Source: Letharia columbiana
Taxonomy: Eukaryota > Ascomycota > Lecanoromycetes > Lecanorales > Parmeliaceae
DNA length: 64,000 bases
NCBI RefSeq assembly: GCF_014066305.1
Contig: NW_023501107.1
Span: 1 to 64,000, forward strand
Reading direction: 5' to 3'
Part shown: positions 49,435 through 60,864 of the stretch, piece by piece
How the letters are laid out: the number at the start of each line of letters is the position of its first letter
Position numbering within the stretch: position 1 is the first letter of the stretch
Made by a program: the position numbers and the translations under genes
The notes under the pieces: generated by a model
Seen by the model: the letters and a program-made list of their open reading frames with translations, nothing else
Databases searched by the model: none
What the model was told of the DNA's origin: nothing

Positions 49435-51603
49435 TCACGCAAGCAATTCATCGATACTATCCATCAACGGGTCCCTCAGACCCTGAGAAGGCTGACGAGG
49501 ATTCGTCCACACTCTATTGATCGGCGCTTCCCATGTCCAAAGAGACTCCCTATAGTTTTGTGCCACAATTGTCTCGGGGAATCCATCCATCTGAGAAGCT
49601 CCCGAGGTATCTCCAGCAGTCGTTGCGAACTCAAACGTCTCTTCAGGCCAACTCAGCTCAGTCTCCTCGGGGTTAGCGGTCACATCTTTTCTCTCAGGTG
49701 GCCAGTTTGTTTCCGCTGGGAAGGGGAAACTGGCGCGTTTGATGCTCAGGGAGAGCCCAACTACTGATGGCGGGTTTTGAGTAGGCTGATCAAGGCGTAT
49801 GGCAGTCCAGGCAGTGAGACCGCGTGGTGCATGAAGGCAGCTATTTGGGATATCGTGTTGTTGGGCTGCAAGGTCGAATGTCATTGACCACGCATCTGTC
49901 CCGAGTGGAATGGTAGCACTACTACATTTGTGAAAGTCTGAGTTCTGGATTACCCACTGCGCGGCACCGATAGTAATGTTGACGCTACTACCGGCATCTG
50001 GCTTTCCGAAAGCCTTGGTCTTGCCTGCAAACTTGATAGTGAGGACGCAGGCGTCATATTCGCCGAGTAGGACATTGAGCGGTGTCAAGAATATTACGCT
50101 ACGATCCACCCTTCCGGTAGCATTCCTCAAGTAAACATCTTTCGTGTCGAAATGGTGACGACTAAATACAGCTTGATATCTCCCACCAGTTCGTAATTCT
50201 TTATTCGTCCCAAGGTCGCCAGGACACATATTCGTGGCATCCTTGATCAGTGGGCTGTCTCTTGGCTTTCCCGTCAGCGTACGCAGGAATTTTGGATGAA
50301 CCCTATAGAAATTGTTGTTGGGTTCTTGTTTCTCTAAGAGGGCGTTGACTTCAGCAGCGATAATGTAATTCCTAGAGTGTTTGGCAAACTCATGCGCCCA
50401 ACATTCTACGGCAAGTGCATCACTTTCAAAAACAGCGTCTTGAGTCGAAGAGGTATGGCCAACGACTAAGCCAGTGTTGGCATGGAAGACTGGACCACCT
50501 GAATTACCTTCGGAGGCAGATCAGTAGGAACTCAGAGAAAGATTTTATAGACTTGCCTTCGAATTGATCCATGTCCGTTGTATATGTTCCATAGCCAGCA
50601 ATGACGTGCGAGAAAGGATCGCCATCGTTGCCCACAAGGGAATGCCGCAGCACGTGGCCCCTTCCAGAGACTTTTAACTGCGTGCCCAAAGGGCTGCCGA
50701 TGTTGTAGACTGGACTGCCAAAGCTCGGAGGTTTCGTTGATAGCCTTGCTTTCTTTAGGAGAGATAGCTGATTTGGTGTCCCTCTCAACTTAAGAATTGC
50801 AGAGTCCCATCTTCGCGCCCAACGAGCAGTCTCGACCGGGTCTGTTGGGGCGGGGGCAAGTCCGTGTGTGTCACAGAGTACAACTCTTTCGATATTAAAG
50901 ACCTGTGATTCCGAAAACGTCTTCTTACTCACGACATCGTCAAGCCAATTGAAAACCACTCTCAGCTCCTCCAACTGACTGTCAAGTAACGCCTTGTCCA
51001 AGCAATGCCCCGCCGTTCCCACATACCCATGACCAAGATGATAAGCTGAGCAGAATTTTGGACCGATGATGTACTGACCGGCTGGTGCAAAACGGCTGAC
51101 GAACTCAGTCGTACCGCTCGGCCACTCTAAAGCATCCATTTTGTCGGATAGGGTTTCGGCTTCGGACCCGACATAGGCTGTAGCTGGACTTGTGAAACTA
51201 TTACAGAAACAGTGGCCCAAAGAGTCCTTGTCATATTGCACGCAATCTGCGAGGTTGTTTCGCCATATCGAGTTCAAGTCGGTTTGTTTGCGAGAAGGGT
51301 CGTACACCCAAGAGTGCCCCACTTGAGTCCAGCCAAATTCGGGCTTCAGGACCGTAATGATACAGGTAGCTTCCACGTTGCTGAATCAATTCAGTCGTGG
51401 AGTAAGCGGAGATACAGTCTTCAGGCTGATTGCTGCTTAGAAGAGGTAGGATAAGCAATGAGGACTCACTTCTCAACATTAGCAAGCCCGGTTCCAGAGA
51501 TCGCCGCATCAGCCTCAATCCTGTGGTCAAACTCAAGCGTGTGTGGATCATCGAAAGACCTATCGGTGACGTTCCAATCATTGTAGCGCTCTACCAGAGG
51601 CAT
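49435..51603 (-). CDS. trypsin-like serine protease, non-secreted, with GC-AG intron
   Basis: Three exons: 51,470-51,603, 50,557-51,380 and 49,435-50,507, joined to 676 residues. The start (MPLVERYNDWNVTDRSF) has no signal peptide. The chymotrypsin-fold triad is complete: His170 (GTAGHC), Asp237 (RWDSAILKL) and Ser322 (GNSGGPVF, with Asn in place of the usual Asp before Ser). The active-site Ser codon lies just beyond intron 2, a 49-nt intron with GC donor (gcaagt) and AG acceptor. No GT donor nearby restores GNSGGP. Intron 1 is 89 nt (gtgagt..cag). The C-terminal ~350 residues include a beta-rich stretch (DVYLRNATGRVDRSVIFLTPL, INITIG-like, WTAIRLDQ) of unknown fold. It should cleave proteins, probably in the cytosol. 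The substrate is unknown. Confidence 0.85.
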
Positions 51604-52369
51604 GAGTAGAGCAAATAACCCCCGTCAGCAACTGATTTTAGCCCATAGCAGACACTTCGGTCTTTGCCATGTTCGTTTTGGGTGAAATAAAGACGCTGCA
51701 GCGCAGAGTTGATGATGAGCTCAACCAATCTATGGTTGCTGCACCGTTCCCTCTCAGGTCCTGATACCTCGTGAAGGTGGTTACAACGGCTGTTGGAAGC
51801 AAGATGAAAAGATACACCGATTAAATGGTATCATGCCGCATTATCACCACGTAGTTCGCAGGCAAGATCCTGGGCGCCAAGACTCCTGGGCCAAGGTCTC
51901 GGAATAGAGTAACGACCTGCTTGAAGGGTTGCCCGGACAATACATCAGATCTGCTTCGGAAGTCCGCTTAACCTGAGCTCACTCTCGGGTCCATTGTCAC
52001 TATCAGGCGCGACTGAGGTAAATTTCTGAAAATACATCTATGCGCTCCTAGAACATAGTTTTAGGGTCCTCGGTTATAGTACAGGGTCGCCTTCCGGCAG
52101 TACCAGTAGGGTTAGGGCTGCTACTAGCGCTGTCCGACTTTGCCGTGTGCCTTTGTACTTTACTCAAACTCCCTCATGGTTTAATCATTATTTCTCAATC
52201 TATTCATCATCCATTTCCGTGTATTCTATCGCTCAACAGCACCGTGGGCTCTACGCAACATAACAAGGCCTGCACTTGATGTGCGCTCTCTACTCGTCTG
52301 GAGCACGCCGTGGCTCACCCGCTTCATCGACTACTTGTAAAAGGACCTTGAGGCACTCCAAGGTTCGCC
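51604..52369. other. intergenic region between divergent protease and F-box genes
   Basis: About 770 bp with no gene. It should contain promoters for both outward-facing genes; no clear element was identified. Confidence 0.5.
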
Positions 52370-53720
52370 ATGGCCTCTCGTGCAACAGACCGAGTAACTA
52401 CTCCGCCGATGCCTGCCGAGTTCCTCCAGCAGCTCTGTAGGAACCTCGATCAGCCTAATCTCAAGAGATGTCGCCTTGTCTGCAAAAACTTCAGCTACGC
52501 TGCTGAGAATTCCCTGTTTCGCCAGGTTCTGTTGAAGCGCAAACTTGTGAAGGCCATGTGTTATAGCGGGATAATGCTCTGGAATGACCATGTCTGCATG
52601 GACTTCAAGAGTTGGTCCAAGTATTTCGTTGGGCAAGGTTTTCACTTACGTGATAAGACCACGATAAGTAAATTTGCGAAGAGTCTCACATCGGGAGAAG
52701 TTGAGATGCACTGTCAAAAAATTTGCGCTCACCATCACAGCGAACAGCTTATGCGGATTTTTGACATCGGGACTCAAGATGTGACTAGCGATCTCGCCAA
52801 GCTACCACAACTTGAAGAGGTTCGCTTCGCCCGCGGCGAAGATTTGCTTCACTGAGTGATGGGCTGGTCTATGATCAACTGAGCTCCATCGCGCGAGGTA
52901 CTTTGGTAGAGCCCAGTCGGTTGGTGGATGTGAATTCCACGCAGGACAATTCACTGCCCTATTGACAGCTGCTCATACAGTCCAGAAACCGTTAAAAACG
53001 GTCAAAGCGCTTGGTATCCCTTGGAGTGTTTTACAGCAGTCCAAAGAAGTGGCAGATGTCACGGCTACAGCCACAAAAGCTTGTCAGTATCTTGCAGTCG
53101 AGATAAAATCTGACCAAGGCAAGGAGAATGAAGGAGCAAATCTCGCAAAGATGATTTCGAGCTCTCCATCCCTCCATACATTCGAGATATCCTTTGACTT
53201 CCTACCATTCGAAGATATAGAATGGACCATGAAACTGTCCGAGCTTTTTGAAGCTGGAGGTCACTGGCCGAGTCTTAAGCAGCTCAAGCTCCGGGCCTTG
53301 CAGGCAACGGATATCAGCCTGATAAAGTTATTGACGACTCATGCCACGACTTTACGATCTCTGGAGCTTGCTCATATCGGCCTCGAACACTATCAACTGG
53401 ATGGAAAGGAGTGTCATGGCTCCTGGGTCGAGACTATTTTAATCCTGCAAAGTCACCTGTGTCTCCAAACCGTTCGTCTAGACGGTAACCTAAGCAACGG
53501 ATGGAATGAAGCATGGTCAGCAGTGGACCCCAATAAATCAGACGATTGGCGTCTTGTGGGCGAGCGTCCGGAGGAAGTTCCATGTCTCAAGCATCGTGTG
53601 GAACGATATGTTGTGGAGGGCGGCACCTGTCCACTTCCTCTGCCACATCATGCTGAAGAATCAGGCGGCTGGGAATGCATAGATTTTGGTGAAGATTCGT
53701 CTTGGAGGTTTTGTTCGTAG
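52370..53720 (+). pseudogene. F-box protein gene with two frameshifts
   Basis: The first frame (52,370-52,857) starts MASRATDRV and has an F-box: MPAEFLQQLCRNLDQPNLK followed by RCRLVCKNFSYAAENSLFRQ. It stops at EDLLH, but the next frame continues LSDGLVYDQLSS and LVEPSRLVDVNS. The third frame then carries GQFTALLTAAHTVQKPLKTV and runs cleanly to 53,720, with leucine-rich SLHTFEIS, SLKQLKLRAL and LRSLELAHIGLEHY segments and a tail DFGEDSSWRF. Both shifts (about 52,851 and about 52,940) look like a single missing base. No splice sites explain them. F-box proteins recruit substrates to SCF ubiquitin ligases. Either a young pseudogene or two consensus errors. Confidence 0.7.
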
Positions 53721-54716
53721 CTCTTGCGATGAGCAGTGACCACGCCAGAGAGATATTGTAATCCCATAGACTGGCGCCTTCCGTGCAAAGTGGCTTGACA
53801 GAACTTCAAAAATGGTATACTTTGCAACGTATTGACTTTTGAACAACGCCGTCACGATAAACTCTGGCTGCAAACGGTTAAGGATGCCCAAGAAGAGCAA
53901 ACGCGATACTAAACGATATTTGTAAGAGTTTCCGCTGTTGAGTTGCGGTGGATTGCAAACAGGGACTTTTTGATGTTCGGTTGGAACGCCTGAATTTTAC
54001 ACCCTGCCGATCCATGTAAGAGCAATCATCATGCCAGAGATATGGCACAACCAGTGCATCCGTCACTCTGCTGGTAAGGTATGCATGCCTTGTAACAGTA
54101 TTTCGACAGAAGGCCCACCGTCGTCGGCTGCGTCTGTACACGGAGAATGCAAAATGGTGAAATTTCTTTTCCATTCATACAGTCTTGAGCCGCATTTCTC
54201 TACACAACCATCGATACTACGGTAGTGAAGGTGTCTGTTTTTTCGAAACGTACAAGTATTGTGAGTCTCCTTTCACTTCCGCGTTCAGAATTTCGACCAA
54301 ACTCAGGCTTGTTTCTGTCTTGTGAAAGTATCCATGTCTGTAATCCGATGACTTTTCCTCCTAAGGTAATCACTCTTTGAGACTCAAGCTCCCACCGCCA
54401 ATAATTGTCAACAATAACAGCCTAAGCAGCGAAATGGCCACCTTCCTCTTTTCTAACCCAACATTTCCGAAACTCACAAATCCCGTTCTCCATTCACCAA
54501 GCCCCCTTTCATCAAACACCTCGCCAAACGTCACTCCATCCCTGCATCACCATCATCTCCTGCTTCGACGAGCTCGCCGAACTACGAAAGTTCTTTTTGT
54601 TCAGACAAGGGATGCTTTGACAATCAGCGATGCCGGTACTTGTTCGGGGAGTCTCTACCCGTGTACCGCAGTTGATCGCGGACAAGGCGCCCAAAAATCC
54701 GGACTAGACGTCTGGA
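53721..54716. other. intergenic interval
   Basis: No gene supported. The + frame at 54,377-54,964 overlaps the 3' end of the serine-rich gene antisense and has no recognisable features. Confidence 0.5.
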
Positions 54717-57195
54717 TTAGTCCAGGTTTCCTCCATGTAAACTGGACGGACCATCGAGCGCATCAATTGTTAATGGAGGTGACCTGCGACGGACACGCGC
54801 GGCTCCCTGCCGTAAGAGTGGGAGTAGGGTGGCTTCCATCATTACAGTTGCACGTGCTGGTAGCGTGCTCGCCATCTTTTCCCATTTCGATGTGGTTGAC
54901 ACTGTACATGATTGAATCATTAGCTCATGGTTCTTCTTCAATTGAATTGTCCCTCCGTTCTTGATAGGAAAGTTTTTGGAGATATACATCAGAATACATA
55001 TATAGATAGGCCCAAGACTTATGGGTGTCGGGGGAGCTCTGGGAGCCGGATTAGTTGAAGGAGGCCGTGTAGAGGACGGTGGTGTGGGTGATGAGTACCC
55101 TGCGGTAACGATAGGAGTCCAGCCCGAGGACGGCATTGTGGTGTAGCTGCAGTCGCTCACTATGGTGCCGCTAACAGTATTGACAAGCATAGGCGCCTTG
55201 ATGCCGTCGCAAAAGCAAAAGTTCTCTGTGCCGGGCGCATAACCCTGTTCATCGGACAGATACTCAGCGCATGGTGAGAGGCCACCTTGCCCAGGAATCA
55301 CGACGGGAGCGCTACTGGTGGCTGCTGGCAATGATGACGATGATTGAACGGCCATTGTAGATGACGGTGTCAACAGAGTAGTGAGCAAAGTTATACCACT
55401 TGGGCGATGTTTCTCGGCCGGAGGTACTGATAGCGTCGTAGCATCTTGGGAGCTGAGAGCCGATAGCGGTGTGCCTGGTACGACAGCTATACTGGAGACC
55501 ATTGCTGAGGTGCTGTTGGCTAGTGTAGAGGTCGTGAAGCCTGATACTCCGCCACCGAGGACTTTACAGGAGAATGTCGCCCACAAAGCCCAGCACGACT
55601 TCGGCAGCGCCATTGTCAATGCTGTATCCGGACGGTAGGGCCTGTGGTATATTGGTGTCGCATGGAGGGTCCGTCATAATCCCTGATGACACTGCACTTG
55701 ACGAAACGCTTGATGACACGCTCGACAAAATGGCTGATGAGCTGAGTGTAGAACTTCCTACCGAAATACTTGGCGTTCTTGTGCTCTCCTGCGTCTTGTG
55801 TGCTTGTGATTCATTCTGAGTCCTTTCCTCCTCTTCCTCTTCCTCTTCTTCCTCTTGGGCCATTTCAGCGACATTAGCTATGACTTCTTCTATATCAGTC
55901 AACGCTGGGCCTGGATTGGTTTTATCGATACCCTCGATGCCAAGCCTGATCTTATCCAAACCGCTGCTTATACATCCCACCAATTCAAGCAGGCCCGTAA
56001 GGCCGCCTCCCGTGCAAGCCGAGTCGTAGGAGGGTGGGTTGTCGCCACCTACCTGTCTGAAAAAATTGTCCCACTTTGATTCTACTGCTTGAATTTTGAG
56101 GACATATGACGAGCTAGAGGCCGAGTTGGTTACAATGTTTGACAAGGTCTGGGCTTCTTGCGAAATACCGACTATCAGTCCTCCCAGGGAAATTCCAGCC
56201 GCACTTGCGACCGAACCAGTCGGTTCGACCGTTATGATCGGCATGGAGATGGTTGGGCCTGATGTAATAGAAGCGGGCATCAATGATGCTATACTTGAAG
56301 AAGCAACAGTCATTGGAGAAACCGTGTTTGATAATCCAAGGGCTGTGATTGCTGTGGCTAAACTTGAAGTCAACAATCGAGTCGATGGCGAGCCAAGGAC
56401 AAATGATGTACCGTTCGAGGACAGAGAAGTTACCCCAGTTACAGATGCAGCTAATCCAGTGCTTTTGTTGCTTTGGACGAAGGTATTTGAGCCTGTGGGC
56501 GACACATTGGTTCCTGCACGTGAACTGGAGCCTGCGACTGAAGCAACTCTGGATGAGTGCGATGCTGAGCTGGCTGAGTTGATGTTCGTATCCAGGCCTG
56601 GCGCAATGGATGATGCTGAGCTAGCTGATTTGGCGTTCACATTTCCATTCGGTGCGATGGATGATGCCGAGCTTGCCTTGTTAGTATGCAAGGTTAAACC
56701 TGTGGAGACTAGCCAAGGAATAACAGAATCGCTATGATTCGAGCCTGTAGCAGTGGACGTTGCTGGCACAGTGATGTTGCTATGTTGGCTCAAAATTGTA
56801 GGGAACGAACCCAGCGCTGACGAAGCAGACATTGATCCCGATCCAATGCTGGTTAATTGAGACCCTGAGCTGCCTGAGCCACTGCTGCTATCGTCCACGC
56901 CGCTCATGACAGAATTAGAAAATGCAGTAGTGCTGGCGGAAGCGAAAATACTGGTAAAACTTGCAGTCGGATATCCGGTCAGAACCTCGGCGCCATTAAT
57001 GAAAAGATCTTTGGCGGGATCTGCTGAGACAGTTTGCCCATCGATCAAGACTGCAGCAGAGCCAGGAGCTATTGCGGTGCTATCGAGAATGTATTCTGCC
57101 GGATTGACGATAGATTGTGCAGATGCGATGATGATGGTCTCGTCTTGGGCGAGGACTACCTTGGCCATGGACATTACGATGAGGGCCAATTTCAA
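54717..57195 (-). CDS. large serine-rich secreted (cell-surface type) protein
   Basis: Exon 1 is 55,568-57,195. A 55-nt intron (55,513-55,567, gtaaag..acag) restores the frame into exon 2, 54,717-55,512, giving 807 residues. The signal peptide is MKLALIVMSMAKVVLA. A short start domain (IVNPAEYILDSTAIAPGSAAVLIDG) precedes about 250 residues of Ser/Ala/Thr-rich sequence. This includes two to three imperfect repeats of SASSIAP. Then comes a Cys-containing helical segment (SYDSACTGGGLTGLLELVGC) and a run of ten Glu encoded by (gag/gaa)n. The C-terminal half has a Cys module, LSPCAEYLSDEQGY..FCFCDGIKAPML..DCSYTTMP, like the tails of some fungal chitinases and wall proteins. Probably a glycosylated wall or secreted protein. 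The last ~100 residues are less convincing, so the 3' end may differ. Confidence 0.65.
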
Positions 57196-57316
57196 AGACT
57201 ATCAAAAGGCAAAATTGGAAGCGGCTACGACTCTGTCACTAACGATTCTGTGACCACCTGCGCGCTGAAACGTTCTTGCAAAAGAATGGCATCGACGGCC
57301 CAGATCCCATAAGAGC

Positions 57317-57745
57317 TTGCAAGAAACTACCCTAATAGATGCTGAGCTATTCTCAGCTCACTCATCTTCGTTACGCTCTCTGGGAATCAAGAACGTGACG
57401 TTAGATAGGTATAAGCTTCAGGGGAAGTACCAAACTGGCTCATGGATCGCAATCAATCTCATCCTGCAAGAAGCCTTGAACCTCGAGACCGTCAGCTTTG
57501 AGGACCACTAACTCCTAGGACGAAAGATGGTCCGTAACCGGTCCATGCGACTCACAGAGCCGTGGGTACTGGGTTGACCCGATTCAAAAGACAGCATCTT
57601 GCCTTAAGCTTCGCATCGAGACTTTCGAGGCAAATGGGGGCACATTTCCCTTCCCATGCCTACAGATCCAGACCGGCTGGATCAGTTTGTGTTTGGAAAA
57701 CCACCCCAGGATCAGTCTTGGCAGTTCACTGATCGTTCAGGATGA
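57317..57745 (+). pseudogene. truncated second copy of the F-box gene (C-terminal part)
   Basis: HSSSLRSLGIKNVTLDRYKL with TGSWIAINLILQEALNLETV matches HATTLRSLELAHIGLEHYQL with HGSWVETILILQSHLCLQTV of the gene at 52.4 kb. After a frame change, RIETFEANGGTFPFPMP and SWQFTDRSG (to 57,745) match that gene's VERYVVEGGTCPLPLP and SWRFCS. Same strand as copy 1. The F-box and the first two thirds are missing, replaced by the start of the serine-rich gene on the other strand. Non-functional relic. Confidence 0.75.
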
Positions 57746-58410
57746 GGCATAGCACACCATTTTTTTTGGCCTTGACTAACGTCACATTTGAAAGATCAGG
57801 ATCTTGTCACATCAGTCACCGCGTGATTAACTATCGAGGTGCAAGATTTGATGGATCATGATGACATGCATGAAAATTACTATTCCTTCGCTACTGTAAT
57901 GTTGACATCAAGAGAGCTGACAAGCTGCACTAGAGGCGATAGATGGTTCCATTGGCTAATCTCTGCAATAGTCGATGTTGGAGATGAAATCCTTCCATGA
58001 TTTGACACCAACACCATACCCGAACTTTGCTTGCCCATTGCGGTTTATCAATTTATCAAATCAGTGCTTTCCAATTTGCAATCTTGCCACGGTGGCAGGA
58101 TGCCAAGCCCTTGCCGTTTCTCCCTTCCGACACCGTCTCGCTTCTTCATATCCTCTCGCCCGTGCCGCGGATTTGTGCACCACTTGGCGCTTCGGGATCT
58201 CTTCCGATCCACTTCTGAGTGACCGACCCCTTTTACTCATCATCGCCGCAGCTGAGCAGATGATTTTGCCTTCCTGGTTCTGGCTTAGACCAAGAACCAG
58301 AAGTCAATGCAAGCCTTCGGTCCAGGAGCATGGAATAACGAGCGTTAAGGATGATCCCGCGCAAATAGCTGCCGAGCGTAAAGAGCTGACGATTGGTACA
58401 TGGCACGGGC
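57746..58410. other. intergenic interval
   Basis: Overlapping short frames on + (for example 57,975-58,529) share no motif; no gene supported. Confidence 0.5.
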
Positions 58411-59250
58411 TCATACACCGCACTGAGCCAGCCAGATTGGGTCATCTGGCGTCTCCACCGCGCCCAAATACCTCCTTGTCGTCACGCGGCACGTCTCATC
58501 ATTCCCCTCCCTCCTCGCAAGAATCGTAATCTCGGTATCGCAAGAATCACATCCAGTCAAAACCTCCCGTCCCAACGGCCTTTTGACGAAGCCATAGATG
58601 GCATTGACAATATCAGAATCATTGATCCGTTTATGCGGGCAAAGCCAGATGCCATCCGCATTCAAGAACTGCTGAAGCTCTGCTGCAGTTTCCACCTGGG
58701 CCCTGACACCATCGAGCCATCCCAGATCCCATTGGAAGGAAAGCATGATACCAGGAGCGCGTGCAGGTTCCTTGCCAACATGGGAGGCATAAGTGCCGAA
58801 GCCTCGTAGTGAGCTAGGAGATGATACGCAGACGTGTTTGGGATCCACAGCGGCCAGGTCGAATTGGCTACGGGGCTCATGACAACCCAGTGTTAACGCG
58901 TCAACAATCTCGCCGTGGTTCTTCATCGCGGTAGAACTGATTGTGTTCTTCAGATCCTCAAACGATAGCGCCTCGTGTGGACAGATCTGGAGGCAAGGGC
59001 CTGCAAATGGTGGAGGAAGGATATCTTTTTCGTCCTGGAAGTGGGTCTTTCCCTCTGGCGACTCAGTGTATGGAGGTGGCACGTCTTCAACAGCGGATGT
59101 TGCCCAGTCGCCGAAGACGCCGTTGATCGTATGAAACGAGTTTGCCTTTTCTTGCTTTGTCGATTGCTGGTAGAAGAGAGAGCGCATCATTTTGAAGAAT
59201 TGAGAAGCCATGTTGGATGAGTTTGGAAAAGGAAGGCAACTGGAGGACAT
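58411..59250 (-). CDS. conserved hypothetical fungal protein
   Basis: Single exon, 279 residues from the first ATG. A second in-frame ATG at 59,211 (MASQFFKMMRSLF) is an equally good start. A proline-rich part (VEDVPPPYTESPEG) is followed by CLQICPHEALSFEDLKN, a middle segment, and a C-terminal block WLCPHKRINDSDIVNAIYGF..CDSCDTEITI..TTRRYLG..DDPIWLAQCG. The CPHKR, CDxCDTEI and RYLG-DP-WLAQC spacing belongs to a common ascomycete family of unknown function (recognised from memory). The two Cys pairs could bind a metal; that is inference. No signal peptide or membrane segment. Confidence 0.75.
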   Translation of the reverse strand: MSSSCLPFPNSSNMASQFFKMMRSLFYQQSTKQEKANSFHTINGVFGDWATSAVEDVPPPYTESPEGKTHFQDEKDILPPPFAGPCLQICPHEALSFEDLKNTISSTAMKNHGEIVDALTLGCHEPRSQFDLAAVDPKHVCVSSPSSLRGFGTYASHVGKEPARAPGIMLSFQWDLGWLDGVRAQVETAAELQQFLNADGIWLCPHKRINDSDIVNAIYGFVKRPLGREVLTGCDSCDTEITILARREGNDETCRVTTRRYLGAVETPDDPIWLAQCGV

Positions 59251-59871
59251 TTGCAGTGGGAGTACGGACTGAGCAACTTTTACACGACCAGGAATTAGTC
59301 CCCAGCAGAGAGATATAAGAAGACAAATTAAATTCGTTCTGTGTACGCGTACTCAATCAAACTACGATTTTCGCTGAGAAGTGAGTAGTTTGATTGGTTA
59401 ACTCTCCCGGCGCTATTAAGCGAGGTAGCTCACTTCTGGATAGTACGAGGGGTCAGATAAGATCACCAACAAGGGACGGGACACATCTCTGGGACAGAGG
59501 GGCTCGAGTGCAATATTGCGCAAATTGCGTATCCATATTTGATAGCCTAACTTTTTCATACTTTTCAGCGAGGCACGAGATGAGGCAAGATAGGTAATTG
59601 ATATAAGGCATGCGCTCTTAACCCGTGATACCAACATGATGCAGCTGAAGCCAATCATTCATTTATTATTGACCAGGCAGAAAGAGAGAGATTGCAGCTC
59701 AACTTGACTAAATTATTAGAAGAGGGTCGAGGCCGCGAATACCTTCCTCCAAGCTCGCCAAGGCTGACAGATGACTAAGCTTTTCAATCGGATCTTCGCA
59801 TCAAATTTCCTTCCCCCGCTTTCTCCAACAATCTCGAACCAACCAACGCAACCACAGCCTCAAAGTCAAGC
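59251..59871. other. intergenic interval
   Basis: Promoter side of the hypothetical gene and 3' flank of the kinase gene; no gene seen. Confidence 0.5.
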
Positions 59872-60864
59872 TTATGCCTGCAACTCATTCAACAAACTTC
59901 CAGCCAACCAGCTCTCATCTTGACCAAGTGCCCGTTTCATCAGCTCGCACCCGACCTTCACAATCTCCTTTGTCTCCGTCTCCGTCCCCCAGCTGACCCG
60001 TGTGGGCCAGAACGCAAGGTGAACGCCCATGTGAATGGCGACACGCTTGAGGAACCTATTGTCCAGTTGTCCAGTCCCCCGATAGCCTTCTAGAAACGTC
60101 GTGCGCAACCCCTTGCCTCCTCGAAAACGATCCAGCAAATGCGCTTCCGCTGCGAACTGTCCCAGGTCCGTGGCTCCGCACCCTCTGCGCACCATCTCCC
60201 AATCTACAATACTCAACCTCCCTTGATCGTCGATGAGGACATTGCCGGGCCAGAAGTCTCCGTGGCATACACACTCGTCGTCAGTCTGGAGGAGAGAGCC
60301 ATACTGGGCATCGATCTGCTCAGCAAGAGAAGGGTCTTGATCATACTTTTGCAGGGCGACGGCAAGATGGGTATACGCGAAACGATACATGGACTTGGCT
60401 GCTTGGTTGTCGCCGATCGCCGTATGTTTGGTCCGTTGATGTAATCCTGCGAGCCATCGACCCAGCGCTTTGCCGAAGGTGGGGGTGTCAAGCGTGGGGT
60501 CTGCATAGGCTTCCTTCAACGTGCGCGCACCGCCATCTTCGATCATGAGGACATGGCTAAGGGAGTCGTATTGGTATACCTCTGGCACAGCGACCACAGA
60601 GCTCGGACTGAGCAGCGGCGGCACAGACGTCATAGCCTTGTGCTCGAAGTCCATGCGATCGACTGAGAAGGACAGACCTGGCGCTGTCTTGAGGTACGGT
60701 TCTGCATGCTTGATAATGATTTTTTTCCCAGATCTCTCAAGCAAGCGCCACACGAAATTCGCGGTGCCACCTGCGAGCAGCTGCAAAGAGTTCAAATCGA
60801 TCTTGGCATTGCCAAGCTTGCCTAGGTAAGCCTTCAGCTGCTCTGTGTTCGTGATTTCTGTCAT
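59872..60864 (-). CDS. APH-family phosphotransferase (protein-kinase fold)
   Basis: Single exon, 330 residues, full length and intact. A glycine-rich loop (LLAGGTANFVWRL) and Lys52 (IIIKHAEP) make up the nucleotide site. The catalytic motif is His201-Gly-Asp203-x4-Asn208 (CHGDFWPGNVLID), and Asp221 in IVDWEM binds metal. These are the hallmarks of aminoglycoside/choline-kinase-like enzymes. Fungal members phosphorylate small molecules such as methylthioribose-like sugars, choline analogues or fructosamines; which one cannot be told from sequence alone. No signal peptide, so cytosolic. The name APH does not imply antibiotic resistance here. Confidence 0.9.
   Translation of the reverse strand: MTEITNTEQLKAYLGKLGNAKIDLNSLQLLAGGTANFVWRLLERSGKKIIIKHAEPYLKTAPGLSFSVDRMDFEHKAMTSVPPLLSPSSVVAVPEVYQYDSLSHVLMIEDGGARTLKEAYADPTLDTPTFGKALGRWLAGLHQRTKHTAIGDNQAAKSMYRFAYTHLAVALQKYDQDPSLAEQIDAQYGSLLQTDDECVCHGDFWPGNVLIDDQGRLSIVDWEMVRRGCGATDLGQFAAEAHLLDRFRGGKGLRTTFLEGYRGTGQLDNRFLKRVAIHMGVHLAFWPTRVSWGTETETKEIVKVGCELMKRALGQDESWLAGSLLNELQA

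Noticed and set aside
54377..54964. 195-codon plus-strand frame
   Set aside because: Overlaps the serine-rich gene antisense and has no domain or splice support.
55822..55858. (TCC/TTC)n tract as an independent microsatellite
   Set aside because: It lies in frame inside the serine-rich gene and encodes a Glu run, so it is described there.
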